Source: Solemya velesiana gill symbiont (GTDB lineage: Bacteria; Pseudomonadota; Gammaproteobacteria; Chromatiales; Chromatiaceae). Taken from it: a DNA stretch of 52,552 nt. The translations under genes were made by a program, and so were the position numbers. The stretch lies in the NCBI RefSeq assembly GCF_002020805.1, contig NZ_MPRJ01000005.1, forward strand, positions 7,501 to 60,052. Reading direction: 5' to 3'. The notes beneath the pieces were generated by a model. The model was given only the letters and a program-made list of their open reading frames with translations. It was not told the origin of the DNA and did not search any database. This document shows positions 27,201 through 35,218 of this stretch, piece after piece (positions within the stretch are counted from its first letter, which is position 1; the number at the start of each line of letters is the position of its first letter).

Positions 27201-29740
27201 ACAAGTTCACCGTGATCACCGGCGTCTCAGGCAGCGGCAAGAGCACCATTGCATTCGACATCCTGTTCAACGAGGGCCAGCGGCGCTACCTGGAATCCCT
27301 CAACGCCTATGCACGCCAGTTCGTGCAGCCCGCCTCGCGACCGGACGTGGACGCCATCTTCGGCATACCCCCCACCGTGGCCATTGAACAGCGCATCAGC
27401 CGGGGCGGCCACAAGAGCACCGTGGCCACCATGACCGAGATCTACCACTTCCTGCGCCTGCTGTTCGTAAAGCTCGGCATCCAGTACTGCCCCGACTGCC
27501 AGGTACCCATCCAGCCCCAGAGCAGGGAAGAGATCTTCGCCCACGTCCTGCGCAGCTACCGCAACCAGCGCATTGCAGTGATGGCACCATTGATCGTCCA
27601 CCGAAAGGGCATCTACAACGACCAGGCAAAGTGGGCGGACCGCAAGGGTTACGCCTTCCTGCGGGTGGATGGCGAACCTGCCCCCACCCACGACTGGCCC
27701 GCACTGGATCGCTATCGCGAACACAACATCGACCTGCCCATAGGGGAGATCGATGTCAGCCCCAGGACGGAGGATGAACTGCAGGCACTGCTGGACAGTG
27801 CCCTCAACCACGGCAAGGGGGTGGTGCGTATCATCAGTCTCGACACAGAGACCCCCTCGGGGAGTGGAGAGGGCTGGAGCGGCGAGGAGCGCAGCTACTC
27901 CACGCAACGCACCTGCCCAGACTGCGGCACCGGCTTCGAGGAGCCGGACCCCCGCCTCTTCTCCTACAACTCCAAGCACGGCTGGTGTCCGGACTGTTAC
28001 GGCACAGGTGCGGTACTGGTGGATTTCGATCCGGAACAGAGCGGCGAAGAGGATCAATGGCTCACCGTCGAGGAGGAGACAGAGGTCTGCCCCACCTGTG
28101 AAGGGACCCGCCTGCGCCCCGAGGCCCTGGCCATCTTCTTCCAGGACTGGTCGATTACCGACTATGCCGCCTGCAGCGTTGACGAGGCTGCAGAGGTGTT
28201 CAACCAACTCCAGCTCTCCGGCAGGGAACTGGCTATCGGGCGCGACCTGCTGAGCGAGATACGTAACCGCCTCGATTTTCTTCGGGAGGTGGGCTTGGGC
28301 TATCTCACCCTGGAGCGCGCCGCTCCCACCCTCTCAGGTGGCGAAGCCCAGCGCATACGCCTGGCTGCACAGCTGGGCTCCAATCTGCAGGGCGTCTGCT
28401 ACATCCTGGACGAACCCACCATCGGCCTGCACCCGAGAGACAACAGGATGCTGCTGGACACCCTGGGCAAGCTGGAGGGCAAGGGCAATACCGTGGTGGT
28501 GGTTGAGCACGACGAGGAGACCATACGCCGGGCCGAGCACCTGGTGGACATCGGTCCCAGCGCCGGGGTGCAAGGAGGTCGCGTAGTCGCAGAGGGCAGC
28601 ATAGACAACTTGATGGAGAACCCTGAATCCCTTACCGGCAAATTCCTCGCCGAGCCACTGCAACATCCGCTGATGCCCAGGCGCCCGGTCAAGGCTGAGC
28701 ACTACCTTGAGGTCAAAAAGGCCCAGCTGAACAACCTGGACAATCTCGATATCCGAATTCCGTTGAACCGCCTGGTCTGTGTCACCGGCGTCTCCGGCTC
28801 AGGTAAAAGTACCCTGATCCGCGAAGTGCTCGCATCCAATCTCAAACACCTTCTCGAGCAGAAACGGACCAAGGGAAAAAAAGGCAAGGCAAGACTACAG
28901 GGGTGCAGCGCCCTTAAAGGCGGTGAACAGCTGGAGCGAATATTTGAGGTTGACCAGACCCCCATAGGCAAGACGCCGCGCTCCTGCCCTGCCACCTACA
29001 TCGGCTTCTGGGACCAGATCCGCAAGCTGTTCGCCGCAACTGGTGAGGCGCGCATTCACGGCTGGGATGCCGGGCGCTTCTCCTTCAACACCAAGCATGG
29101 ACGTTGCGACGCCTGCGATGGACAGGGTGTCAAAAAAGTGGAGATGAGCTTCCTGCCCAATGTGAAAATGGTCTGCGACGCCTGTGGCGGCAAGCGCTTC
29201 AATCCTGAGACCCTCTCCATCCACTACAAGGGCAAGAGCATCGGCGATGTGCTCAACATGAGCGCGGACGAAGCGGTCGAGCATTTCGAGGCACATCCCG
29301 CCATTCACCATGCCCTGACCCTGCTGCAGGATGTGGGCCTGGGCTACATCACCTTTGGCCAGCAGAGCCCCACCCTCTCCGGCGGAGAGGCTCAGCGCAT
29401 CAAGCTGGTTACTGAACTGGCCAAGGCCAAACCCAGCCTGCGACGCAAACCCGCCCCCACGCTCTATGTATTGGATGAACCCACCGTTGGATTGCACATG
29501 GCTGACGTGGTGAAACTGATACGCGTACTCCACCGTCTTGTTGAGAGCGGCCACTCGGTGGTGGTGATCGAGCACAACCTGGACGTGATTGCCGAGGCGG
29601 ACTGGATTATCGATATGGGCCCCGAGGGAGGTGCTGCCGGTGGCGAAGTCGTCGCCGAAGGCAGGCCGGAGAAGATCGCCCGCGCCACCAAGCGCTCCCA
29701 GACCGGCAAGGCGTTGGCAGAATTCCTATCCGGCCAATGA
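24209..29740 (+). CDS. uvrA: tandem UvrA: two fused UvrA units in one 1843-residue protein
   Basis: Excinuclease ABC damage-sensing ATPase duplicated head to tail in a single frame; an ordinary UvrA is about 940 residues. Four Walker A motifs (GVSGSGKSS near 33, GVSGSGKST near 648, 1005 and 1528) and four LSGGE signatures (near 494, 836, 1374 and 1722), each with a DEPS/DEPT Walker B, show four complete ATPase sites. Zinc modules with CxxC occur in each half. The halves differ: half 1 keeps a region of about 115 residues between CDSCRGFG (265) and CATCGG (381), the DNA-binding insertion of UvrA; half 2 has only about 34 residues there (CPDCYGTG 1259 to CPTCEGTR 1293). Both have a UvrB-docking-size region between the first zinc modules (122-242 and 1092-1235), half 2 with the more canonical MAPLIVHRKGIY. 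ATG 24209 has no strong ribosome-binding site. No LexA box was found. Confidence 0.93.
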   Translation: MSNDVIRIKNAHQNNLKNLDMELPLGELIVVTGVSGSGKSSLAFDTVYAEGQRRYVETFSPYARQFLDRMDRPRVDRIEGIPPAIAIDQTNPVRTSRSTVGTMTELNDHIKLLFARASRLFCRGCGREVTRDTPQSIADQLIESHEGTRGIITFPIKVPHNFTTEEIKALLAQQGYTRIHSESPERLEVVQDRVRIGEERRDRLTESLESALEKGQGFIAIYPLDEERNPGPALNFSEDLHCPDCDIHYQDPLPNHFSFNSPLGACDSCRGFGRTMGVDYDLVIPDEHKSLVEGAIKPFQTGRAQKCQEDLMAAAARHGVPVDLPWNELSEEQRRWVIEGEGEWDGSGRWYGVQRFFDFLETKSYKMHIRVLLSKYRAYDSCATCGGARLKDPSLDYRVGSLEDADRALDPGRRFRQNSIGMLRETWERLPGLNIHDLMCLPLSKLMAFCQEIALPPDLGEASDLLMEEITARLSYLCEVGLGYLTLDRQSRTLSGGEVQRINLTTALGTSLVNTLFVLDEPSIGLHPRDIDRINGVLRRLRDSGNSLLVVEHDPQIMLAADRILDIGPGPGEKGGQITFFGTPPELVKSEHSLTADYLGGRKQVSPQQEADIPDDENDYIEVINATEHNLKGIDVRIPLNRLVCITGVSGSGKSTLINDTLYNALAKLKGSPKEPAGAHDTILGHEHVQEVVILDQSPIGKTSRSNPASYVGGLDAIRKLFAKTPLAKERGYTAGTFSFNSGNGRCPTCSGSGFEHVEMQFLSDVYLRCPDCNGSRYRGEVLEARIEDKSVADVLGMTVTEALTFFSGNTEVRRALEPLEAVGLSYLRLGQPVPTLSGGEAQRLKLAGYLAKAKGGKQRKGPILFLLDEPTTGLHFDDIATLLQAFHRLLVRGHSLLVIEHNLDVIRAADWIIDLGPEGGDGGGEIICEGTPMEVTIHSLSHTGKALREYAESMAAIKQSVDTLPSGRSIAKASNTIEIRHAREHNLRNINIEIPRNKFTVITGVSGSGKSTIAFDILFNEGQRRYLESLNAYARQFVQPASRPDVDAIFGIPPTVAIEQRISRGGHKSTVATMTEIYHFLRLLFVKLGIQYCPDCQVPIQPQSREEIFAHVLRSYRNQRIAVMAPLIVHRKGIYNDQAKWADRKGYAFLRVDGEPAPTHDWPALDRYREHNIDLPIGEIDVSPRTEDELQALLDSALNHGKGVVRIISLDTETPSGSGEGWSGEERSYSTQRTCPDCGTGFEEPDPRLFSYNSKHGWCPDCYGTGAVLVDFDPEQSGEEDQWLTVEEETEVCPTCEGTRLRPEALAIFFQDWSITDYAACSVDEAAEVFNQLQLSGRELAIGRDLLSEIRNRLDFLREVGLGYLTLERAAPTLSGGEAQRIRLAAQLGSNLQGVCYILDEPTIGLHPRDNRMLLDTLGKLEGKGNTVVVVEHDEETIRRAEHLVDIGPSAGVQGGRVVAEGSIDNLMENPESLTGKFLAEPLQHPLMPRRPVKAEHYLEVKKAQLNNLDNLDIRIPLNRLVCVTGVSGSGKSTLIREVLASNLKHLLEQKRTKGKKGKARLQGCSALKGGEQLERIFEVDQTPIGKTPRSCPATYIGFWDQIRKLFAATGEARIHGWDAGRFSFNTKHGRCDACDGQGVKKVEMSFLPNVKMVCDACGGKRFNPETLSIHYKGKSIGDVLNMSADEAVEHFEAHPAIHHALTLLQDVGLGYITFGQQSPTLSGGEAQRIKLVTELAKAKPSLRRKPAPTLYVLDEPTVGLHMADVVKLIRVLHRLVESGHSVVVIEHNLDVIAEADWIIDMGPEGGAAGGEVVAEGRPEKIARATKRSQTGKALAEFLSGQ

Positions 29741-29756
29741 ACTTGTCATTGGCCGG
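29730..29756 (+). terminator. hairpin over the uvrA stop codon
   Basis: Perfect 11-bp stem CCGGCCAATGA / TCATTGGCCGG with an ACTTG loop; the uvrA TGA is inside the stem. No T-run follows, so it may be a weak terminator or an mRNA 3' end stabiliser. Confidence 0.5.
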
Positions 29757-29804
29757 CCTGTCTGTAGACTGAACACAAATACCACCACCCGGAGAGATAG
29801 ATTG

Positions 29805-30265
29805 ATGAAGTTGATTACCGCCGCACTCCTTCTGGCCCCCGTTATCGCCATGCCCCCCAACAGAACCAGAATCCGATGCAGGACCCTCACACCTTTGCCC
29901 AAATGAAAGCGAAGATACTGCCGGCGATAACCGCATCATTGCCAAACCTGGAGAAGATAAAATCCTGCGTCAACGCCAGCAAGAACTCCGAGGATCTCAA
30001 CGGCTGCGTAGACATCATGATGGCATTCCAGAAGAAGATGATGGGTGGTGCAGCAGGCCCTGCCAATGTACCCGAGCACAATACCCAGTCTCCCAGGATG
30101 AAGTGGAGCGCCGAGCTGAAAGAGCGGATCCTCGCCGACCTCAGCCAGTCGATCAAAAACACCACGGCTGCGAAAGGCTGTCTTGAATCCAGCAGCAACA
30201 ATGCGCAGATGAGCAGCTGCATGGAAGCAGCGGGTATAAAGCGCCAGCAGCCCCCGAGACGATAA
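29805..30265 (+). pseudogene. small secreted protein, frameshift in signal-peptide junction
   Basis: The ATG at 29805 with GGAGAG upstream opens a signal peptide (MKLITAALLLAPVIA). The frame then shifts at a run of six Cs (about 29850-29856): removing one C joins it to PQQNQNPMQDPHTFAQMKAK, which runs to 30265. The body (about 130 residues) has four cysteines in spaced pairs (KSCV, NGCV, KGCL, SSCM), which suggests disulfides in the periplasm, and two repeats of the type KILPAITASLPNLEKIKSC / RILADLSQSIKNTTAAKGC. No known family. An intact reading from 29876 (MQDPHTF) lacks a signal peptide. Confidence 0.65.
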
Positions 30266-30280
30266 GCGGCTCCAAAATCC

Positions 30281-30310
30281 AGGCTCCGGCACAGGGAGGT
30301 TCCGGAGCCT
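30281..30310 (+). terminator. stem-loop, weak terminator
   Basis: Stem AGGCTCCGG / CCGGAGCCT with a 12-base loop, then GTATTCTAATTT. It follows the secreted-protein gene and precedes the DEAD-box helicase promoter region. Confidence 0.5.
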
Positions 30311-30496
30311 GTATTCTAATTTCCTGTTTTAGCTATCTTTTTCAAACCAAAACCTGTAGTATCCCCTCCCCTGCGCTACTGGGTGCCTATACTCACTCAC
30401 TGATCAGACCGATTTTCCAACCGATATCTCGCTGAAGATCCCGGTTGAACTGTTACATCAGGGCCCGGCCCTGCTTATCCGCAAGGAACCCGTTCA

Positions 30497-32254
30497 ATGT
30501 CCTCCGCTGACACACCCGCCCCCGGTTTTCGCGACCTGGCGCTAACTGAGCCTGTGCTCAAAGCCCTCGATGACGTGGGTTACGAAACCCCCTCACCCAT
30601 CCAGGCCCAGACCATTCCGCATATCCTGAGCGGCAGTGATCTGCTTGGACAGGCACAAACCGGCACCGGTAAAACCGCTGCTTTCGCCCTGCCCCTGCTG
30701 TCCCGTATCGATCTCAGCCGGGCAGAACCCCAGGTACTGGTACTGGCACCCACCCGCGAACTGGCCATCCAGGTTGCGGAGGCATTCCAACGCTACGCGG
30801 CCCACATGAAAGGATTTCATGTACTGCCGATCTACGGCGGCCAGGACTACCGCGTTCAGCTGCGTCCACTCAAGCGGGGCGTGCACGTGGTGGTGGGCAC
30901 CCCCGGTCGCGTCATGGACCACATGCGAAAAGGCTCACTAAAGCTCGACGGTCTCAGCACCCTGGTGCTGGACGAGGCCGACGAGATGCTGCGCATGGGA
31001 TTTATCGACGACGTGGAGTGGATCCTGGAGCAGACCCCGAAGCAGCGACAGATCGCCCTCTTCTCCGCCACCATGCCCAGCGTGATCCGGCGTATCGCTC
31101 AGAAGCACCTGAACGACCCCGAAGAGATCACCATCAAGGTGAAGACCACCACGGCAGAGACCATCCGCCAACGCTATTGGCTGGTGAGCGGCCTCCACAA
31201 GCTGGACGCTCTGACGCGCATCCTGGAAGCTGAGCCCTTCGACGGCATCATCACTTTCGTGCGCACCAAGACCGCCACCATCGAACTGGCGGAGAAACTC
31301 CAGGCGAGAGGCTATGCCACGGCTCCACTGAACGGTGACATTGCCCAGAAGGACCGCGAACGCACGGTGGAAAAACTGAAGGCGGGCAAGCTGGACATCC
31401 TGGTGGCAACCGACGTTGCCGCCCGCGGCCTGGACGTGGAGCGTATCAGCCATGTCATCAACTACGACATCCCCTACGACACCGAGGCCTACGTCCACCG
31501 CATCGGGCGTACCGGCCGCGCTGGACGCAGTGGCGACGCCATCCTGTTCGTAGCCCCCCGGGAACGACGTCTACTGCGGGCTATCGAGAAAGCGACCCGC
31601 AAGCAGATCGAGTTGATGGAACTCCCCTCGGCCGAGATCATCAACGACAAGCGAATCGCCCGTTTCAAGGACCAGATCACCGACACCCTGGCCACCGAAG
31701 AGCTCGGCTTCTTCTACCAGCTGATGGAGCAGTACCAGCAGGAGCACAACATCTCAGCCCTGGAGATCGCCGCTGCACTGGCCAAGCTCGTACAAGGCGA
31801 TCAGCCGATGCTGCTTTCCAATAAATCGGAGAAACCCAGGCGCAGAGAGAAAGAAAACCGCTCGCAGGATGAGAGACAAGAGAAGAGGCGGGAAAGATCC
31901 CCGAAAGTACAGGAGCATCCTGTAGAAGAGGGTATGGAACGGTTTCGCATCGAGGTGGGGCACAACCACGAAGTCAAACCCGGAAATATCGTCGGTGCTA
32001 TCGCCAACGAGGCTGGCCTTGAGAGTCAGTACATCGGTCATATCAAGATCTTCGACGACTACAGTCTCGTGGATCTGCCCGAGGGCATGCCCAACGATAT
32101 CTTCAGCGACCTGAAAAAGACCTGGGTCTGCGGGCAGAAACTCAACATATCCCGTGTAGCCGAGTCACAGAAGAAGAACACGAAAAAGAAGAAGACAAAA
32201 GGTAAAACCAAGAACAAACCGAAGCGGAAGAAAAGCAAATCAGCTGACAGGTGA
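30497..32254 (+). CDS. deaD: DEAD-box RNA helicase, DeaD/CsdA type
   Basis: ATP-dependent RNA helicase for ribosome assembly and RNA unfolding, often cold-induced. 585 residues. Q motif GYETPSPIQAQTIP, Walker A AQTGTGKT (about 52), PTRELAIQ, TPGRVMDH, DEAD box LVLDEADEM (about 157), SATMP, ATDVAARGLDVERI and HRIGRTGRAG. A low-complexity basic/acidic linker (about 440-475) leads to a DbpA-type RNA-binding domain (residues about 476-550: GNIVGAIANEAGL, DLPEGMP) and a long lysine-rich tail. A 231-base non-coding 5' region precedes it, with no gene seen, as often in CsdA genes. Confidence 0.93.
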   Translation: MSSADTPAPGFRDLALTEPVLKALDDVGYETPSPIQAQTIPHILSGSDLLGQAQTGTGKTAAFALPLLSRIDLSRAEPQVLVLAPTRELAIQVAEAFQRYAAHMKGFHVLPIYGGQDYRVQLRPLKRGVHVVVGTPGRVMDHMRKGSLKLDGLSTLVLDEADEMLRMGFIDDVEWILEQTPKQRQIALFSATMPSVIRRIAQKHLNDPEEITIKVKTTTAETIRQRYWLVSGLHKLDALTRILEAEPFDGIITFVRTKTATIELAEKLQARGYATAPLNGDIAQKDRERTVEKLKAGKLDILVATDVAARGLDVERISHVINYDIPYDTEAYVHRIGRTGRAGRSGDAILFVAPRERRLLRAIEKATRKQIELMELPSAEIINDKRIARFKDQITDTLATEELGFFYQLMEQYQQEHNISALEIAAALAKLVQGDQPMLLSNKSEKPRRREKENRSQDERQEKRRERSPKVQEHPVEEGMERFRIEVGHNHEVKPGNIVGAIANEAGLESQYIGHIKIFDDYSLVDLPEGMPNDIFSDLKKTWVCGQKLNISRVAESQKKNTKKKKTKGKTKNKPKRKKSKSADR

Positions 32255-32271
32255 ACCTGCCATAAGACGGG

Positions 32272-32706
32272 TTACCTGTAGATGGATTTGAAACGCGCTT
32301 CAGAGGAGAAACCATCCATGCGCTTGCTTCCGGCCAGGATGATTGGAACACTGCGACCATTCATACGCTTGAAGTCGCGTGTCCCCGTTTCGCTCTTCTC
32401 GACATCGCACTCTGTAAAAGGGATGTTGTTGGCCTTGAAGTAATCCTTGGCCCTGTCGCAGACACCGCACCAGGTTGTACTGTAGATGACCACCTTACCG
32501 CCGGTGGCTATATCGTCATCCCGGTCCGTGACCTGGTAGCCACTGAAGGTATTGAGTCGCAGTTCCACCTCTTCGACATCAAGTTGCCGAGACGGACGGT
32601 CTCCAAAGTGGATTTTGCCATGCTCATCCACCCACTTGTAGATTTCTGCGGTAGCGGAACTGGAAGCAAGTAAAAGCAGGAAGCCGAACCCCAAGGCACC
32701 CTTCAT
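32272..32706 (-). CDS. DUF4124-glutaredoxin fusion, exported
   Basis: 144 residues: signal peptide (to about ATAEIYK), a DUF4124 segment (IYKWVDEHGKIHFGDRP), then a glutaredoxin-like domain with the redox motif CGVC in STTWCGVCDRAKDYF (about residue 80) and NGRSVPIILAG (cis-Pro region). Predicted periplasmic thiol-disulfide exchange. It overlaps the arfB stop by one base (TGATG), so translation is coupled with arfB and probably with the zinc-ribbon remnant upstream. Confidence 0.88.
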   Translation of the reverse strand: MKGALGFGFLLLLASSSATAEIYKWVDEHGKIHFGDRPSRQLDVEEVELRLNTFSGYQVTDRDDDIATGGKVVIYSTTWCGVCDRAKDYFKANNIPFTECDVEKSETGTRDFKRMNGRSVPIILAGSKRMDGFSSEARFKSIYR

Positions 32707-33119
32707 CAGTAATCCACCTTCCGCCTCAGTGCCTTTTGCTGTCCGTGACGGGTCTTGCTGTCCAGGCGCCTCTTTTTCGATGCCTTGCTGGGCTTGGTCG
32801 GGATCCGCTTCTTCTGACTCACCGCCACCTTTCTGACAAGATCACGTAATCGCTCCAGCGCATCTTCCCGGTTTTTCTCCTGGGTACGAAACCGCTGAGC
32901 CTTGAGCACGATGACACCGTCCTTGGTAATGCGATTGTCTTTCAAGCGAAGGAGCCGATGCTTGTAAAAGTCGGGCAGTGAAGAAGCCGTGATATCAAAA
33001 CGCAAATGAACCGCTGATGAGACCTTGTTGACGTTCTGCCCTCCGGCTCCCTGGGCTCGGATAGCAGAAATCTCGATCTCGGTACCTGGAATGGAAACCT
33101 TTTGGGAAATCTGAAGCAC
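32706..33119 (-). CDS. arfB: peptidyl-tRNA hydrolase ArfB (YaeJ)
   Basis: Rescues stalled ribosomes that lack a stop codon by hydrolysing peptidyl-tRNA, codon-independent. 137 residues. The catalytic GGQ motif is in RAQGAGGQNVNKVSSA (about residue 26) and the lysine/arginine-rich C-terminal tail (KKRIPTKPSKASKKRR) is the part that enters the empty mRNA channel. Start ATG at 33119. It heads a compact run with the glutaredoxin-like gene (overlap of one base) and follows a broken mini zinc-ribbon gene. Confidence 0.93.
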   Translation of the reverse strand: MLQISQKVSIPGTEIEISAIRAQGAGGQNVNKVSSAVHLRFDITASSLPDFYKHRLLRLKDNRITKDGVIVLKAQRFRTQEKNREDALERLRDLVRKVAVSQKKRIPTKPSKASKKRRLDSKTRHGQQKALRRKVDY

Positions 33120-33151
33120 ATCAATGGCCAGGGAAAGAGACGACCGAAAGT

Positions 33152-33349
33152 TCAGGCACCGGCCGGTTTCATTGGAATGAGGTCTTCCATCCCCTGGAGC
33201 TTCCCGACCAACTGTTCTGGTTTATGTATAAGAATCGGCAGATGCTGGGAGCATATCCAGTACCGGGCACCCTGGCATTCAATGGCCACTAACGGTGCCT
33301 GGTCTGAACTTTAATCGCAGACAAGACACCTGTTTGTTGTATTGCTCAT
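33152..33349 (-). pseudogene. mini zinc-ribbon protein with in-frame stop
   Basis: From the ATG at 33349 the frame reads MSNTTNRCLVCD, then TAA at 33313-33311, and continues in the same frame as SSDQAPLVAIECQGARYW, ICSQHLPILIHKPEQL and so on to a TGA at 33152. CLVC and C..H clusters (CLVC and ICSQH) look like a small zinc ribbon of about 65 residues. The stop is a single-codon nonsense lesion in an otherwise open frame. It directly precedes arfB. I know no name for it. Confidence 0.55.
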
Positions 33350-33471
33350 TGTTATCGCCCCCCCGAATCGATGGCTATCAGCTTACTTTAGCACGGCAAG
33401 AAGATTTTTCACCTTGATGGGCGTGCATGACAGCTAAGCTGCATGCAGGGGTATTTGGGACATCCGCAAAC

Positions 33472-34383
33472 TTAATCCCAAACATCGGTACTGAGATAGC
33501 GCTCCCCGGTATCTGGCAGAATGGCCAACAGGACTTTATCCCGGAAAGACTCCGGGCTTGCCACTTTGATCATCCCGGCAACTGCAGCACCTGAGGATAT
33601 TCCGGCGAATATACCCTCCTCCCGGGCAAGATAACGCGTGGACTCATAAGCTTCTTCAGTGGTGATCTGCACCACCTCATCCCACACTTCGGTATCCAGG
33701 ATTTCGGGTATGAAACCCGGCGCCGTGCCCATGATCTTGTGCTTGCGCGCAATACCCTGGGTCAGGATCGGCGAGTCTGCCGGCTCAGTGGCAATCACCT
33801 TGAGATCCGGGTTGTATTCCCGCAGGTTGCGCCCCAGGCCGCTGATGGTGCCACCGGTTCCTGTAGTGCACACAATGGCGTCCAGATCATCGCCGAAGTC
33901 AGCGATAATTTCGCGGGCAGTCTGTTTGTGTGCACCTGGATTATCCGGATTGAAGTGTTGTCCGATAAAAAACCAACCCTTCTCATCAGCCAGTCGCTTT
34001 GCCTCTTCGATCGCACCCTTGGTACCTTTCTCTGCAGGGGTCAGCACCAGTTCTGCACCATAGGCCCGAAGAATCTTTTTACGCTCGTCGCTCATATCCT
34101 CGGCCATCACCATCACTGCAGGGTAGCCTTTGACTGCTGCCACCATGGCGATACCGATGCCGGTGTTTCCGGAAGTGGGTTCGATGATCACATCACCCGG
34201 CTTGATCAGACCCCGCCTTTCAGCCTCTTCGATCATGTTGAGCGCAGGCCGGTCCTTGACCGAGCCGGCTGGATTGAAGCTCTCTACCTTGACCCACAGC
34301 TCTCTTGCCAGGCTATCGGTCACTTTATTAAGGCGGATGATCGGTGTGTTACCGACTGTCTGGAGTATGTTGTCGTATTTCAT
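33472..34383 (-). CDS. cysK: cysteine synthase (O-acetylserine sulfhydrylase)
   Basis: PLP enzyme that makes cysteine from O-acetylserine and sulfide. 303 residues, starting MKYDNILQTVGNTP. The PLP lysine is in NPAGSVKDRPAL (about 40), the substrate loop is TSGNTGIGIA, and the phosphate-binding glycine loop is TGTGGTISGLG; EGIFAGISSGAAV is near the C-terminus. Closer to CysK than CysM in the segments visible. Longer frame to 34476 would add 31 unlikely residues, so 34383 is used. Divergent from a HAD phosphatase with 85 bases between. Confidence 0.94.
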   Translation of the reverse strand: MKYDNILQTVGNTPIIRLNKVTDSLARELWVKVESFNPAGSVKDRPALNMIEEAERRGLIKPGDVIIEPTSGNTGIGIAMVAAVKGYPAVMVMAEDMSDERKKILRAYGAELVLTPAEKGTKGAIEEAKRLADEKGWFFIGQHFNPDNPGAHKQTAREIIADFGDDLDAIVCTTGTGGTISGLGRNLREYNPDLKVIATEPADSPILTQGIARKHKIMGTAPGFIPEILDTEVWDEVVQITTEEAYESTRYLAREEGIFAGISSGAAVAGMIKVASPESFRDKVLLAILPDTGERYLSTDVWD

Positions 34384-34468
34384 CGCTATGGGAGATAAAG
34401 AGTGTAAGGACGAGATCTTAACGCACTTGGGAGATCTTTTTGAGGCTATCGTGTAAATTGTAGCCACG

Positions 34469-35206
34469 ATGAGCAATCCATTTATTCAGCAAAACATACG
34501 CGCCATAAGCTTCGACCTCGATGATACCCTGTGGGACAACCGACCGGTGCTGATGGCGGCAGAACAGATTGTTTTCGACTGGCTCACATCCAACTACTCG
34601 CGGATAGGTGAAACCTACGACTACGAATCCGTCCATACCATGCGTCATGCACTGGCCAAGGCCCGCCCTGATCTTCGCCACGACATGACACGCCTGAGAA
34701 AGGAGTTGCTTCGACAGATTGCGGATACGACCGGCTATGACGACTCGCTTGTAGAGCCGGCCTTTGAGGTATTTATCGAGGCCCGGCACCGTATAACGCT
34801 ATTTGATGATGTGCTACCAACACTCGAGAACCTGAGAAAAAGGGGCTATCTGCTCGGCGCCTTGACCAATGGCAACGCCAGCATCCAGCGACTGGGCATC
34901 GACCACCTGTTCGACTTCTCAGTGACCGCAGAGGAGGCTGGCGCGGCAAAACCCGATCCCCGAATGTTCGAACTCGCATGCCAGCGCTCGGGAGTCAGCA
35001 CCCGTGAAATGGTCCACGTGGGAGATGAACCAACAACGGATATTGAAGGCGCACAAAGCGCCGGGATCACGGCCATTTGGATGAACAGGGGTGGTATAGA
35101 GTGGCAAATGGACTCGCCACCCGATGCAGAGGTGCGAAATATGTCAGAACTGCTTGATTTGGCAGGTGCCCAGCATCCTCCGGGCATAAAATCCCCTGGG
35201 CGATAA
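34469..35206 (+). CDS. HAD-IA phosphatase, YigB-like
   Basis: 245 residues. HAD motif I SFDLDDTLWDN (about 14), motif II ALTNGNA (about 131), motif III KPDPRMFE, and motif IV HVGDEPTTDIEGA are intact, with a helical cap between motifs I and II. By similarity to YigB-type proteins it may dephosphorylate 5-amino-6-ribitylamino-uracil phosphate or FMN in flavin metabolism; substrate is not decided by sequence. The start is ATG 34469. Confidence 0.86.
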   Translation: MSNPFIQQNIRAISFDLDDTLWDNRPVLMAAEQIVFDWLTSNYSRIGETYDYESVHTMRHALAKARPDLRHDMTRLRKELLRQIADTTGYDDSLVEPAFEVFIEARHRITLFDDVLPTLENLRKRGYLLGALTNGNASIQRLGIDHLFDFSVTAEEAGAAKPDPRMFELACQRSGVSTREMVHVGDEPTTDIEGAQSAGITAIWMNRGGIEWQMDSPPDAEVRNMSELLDLAGAQHPPGIKSPGR

Positions 35207-35218
35207 AACCCACGCCTA

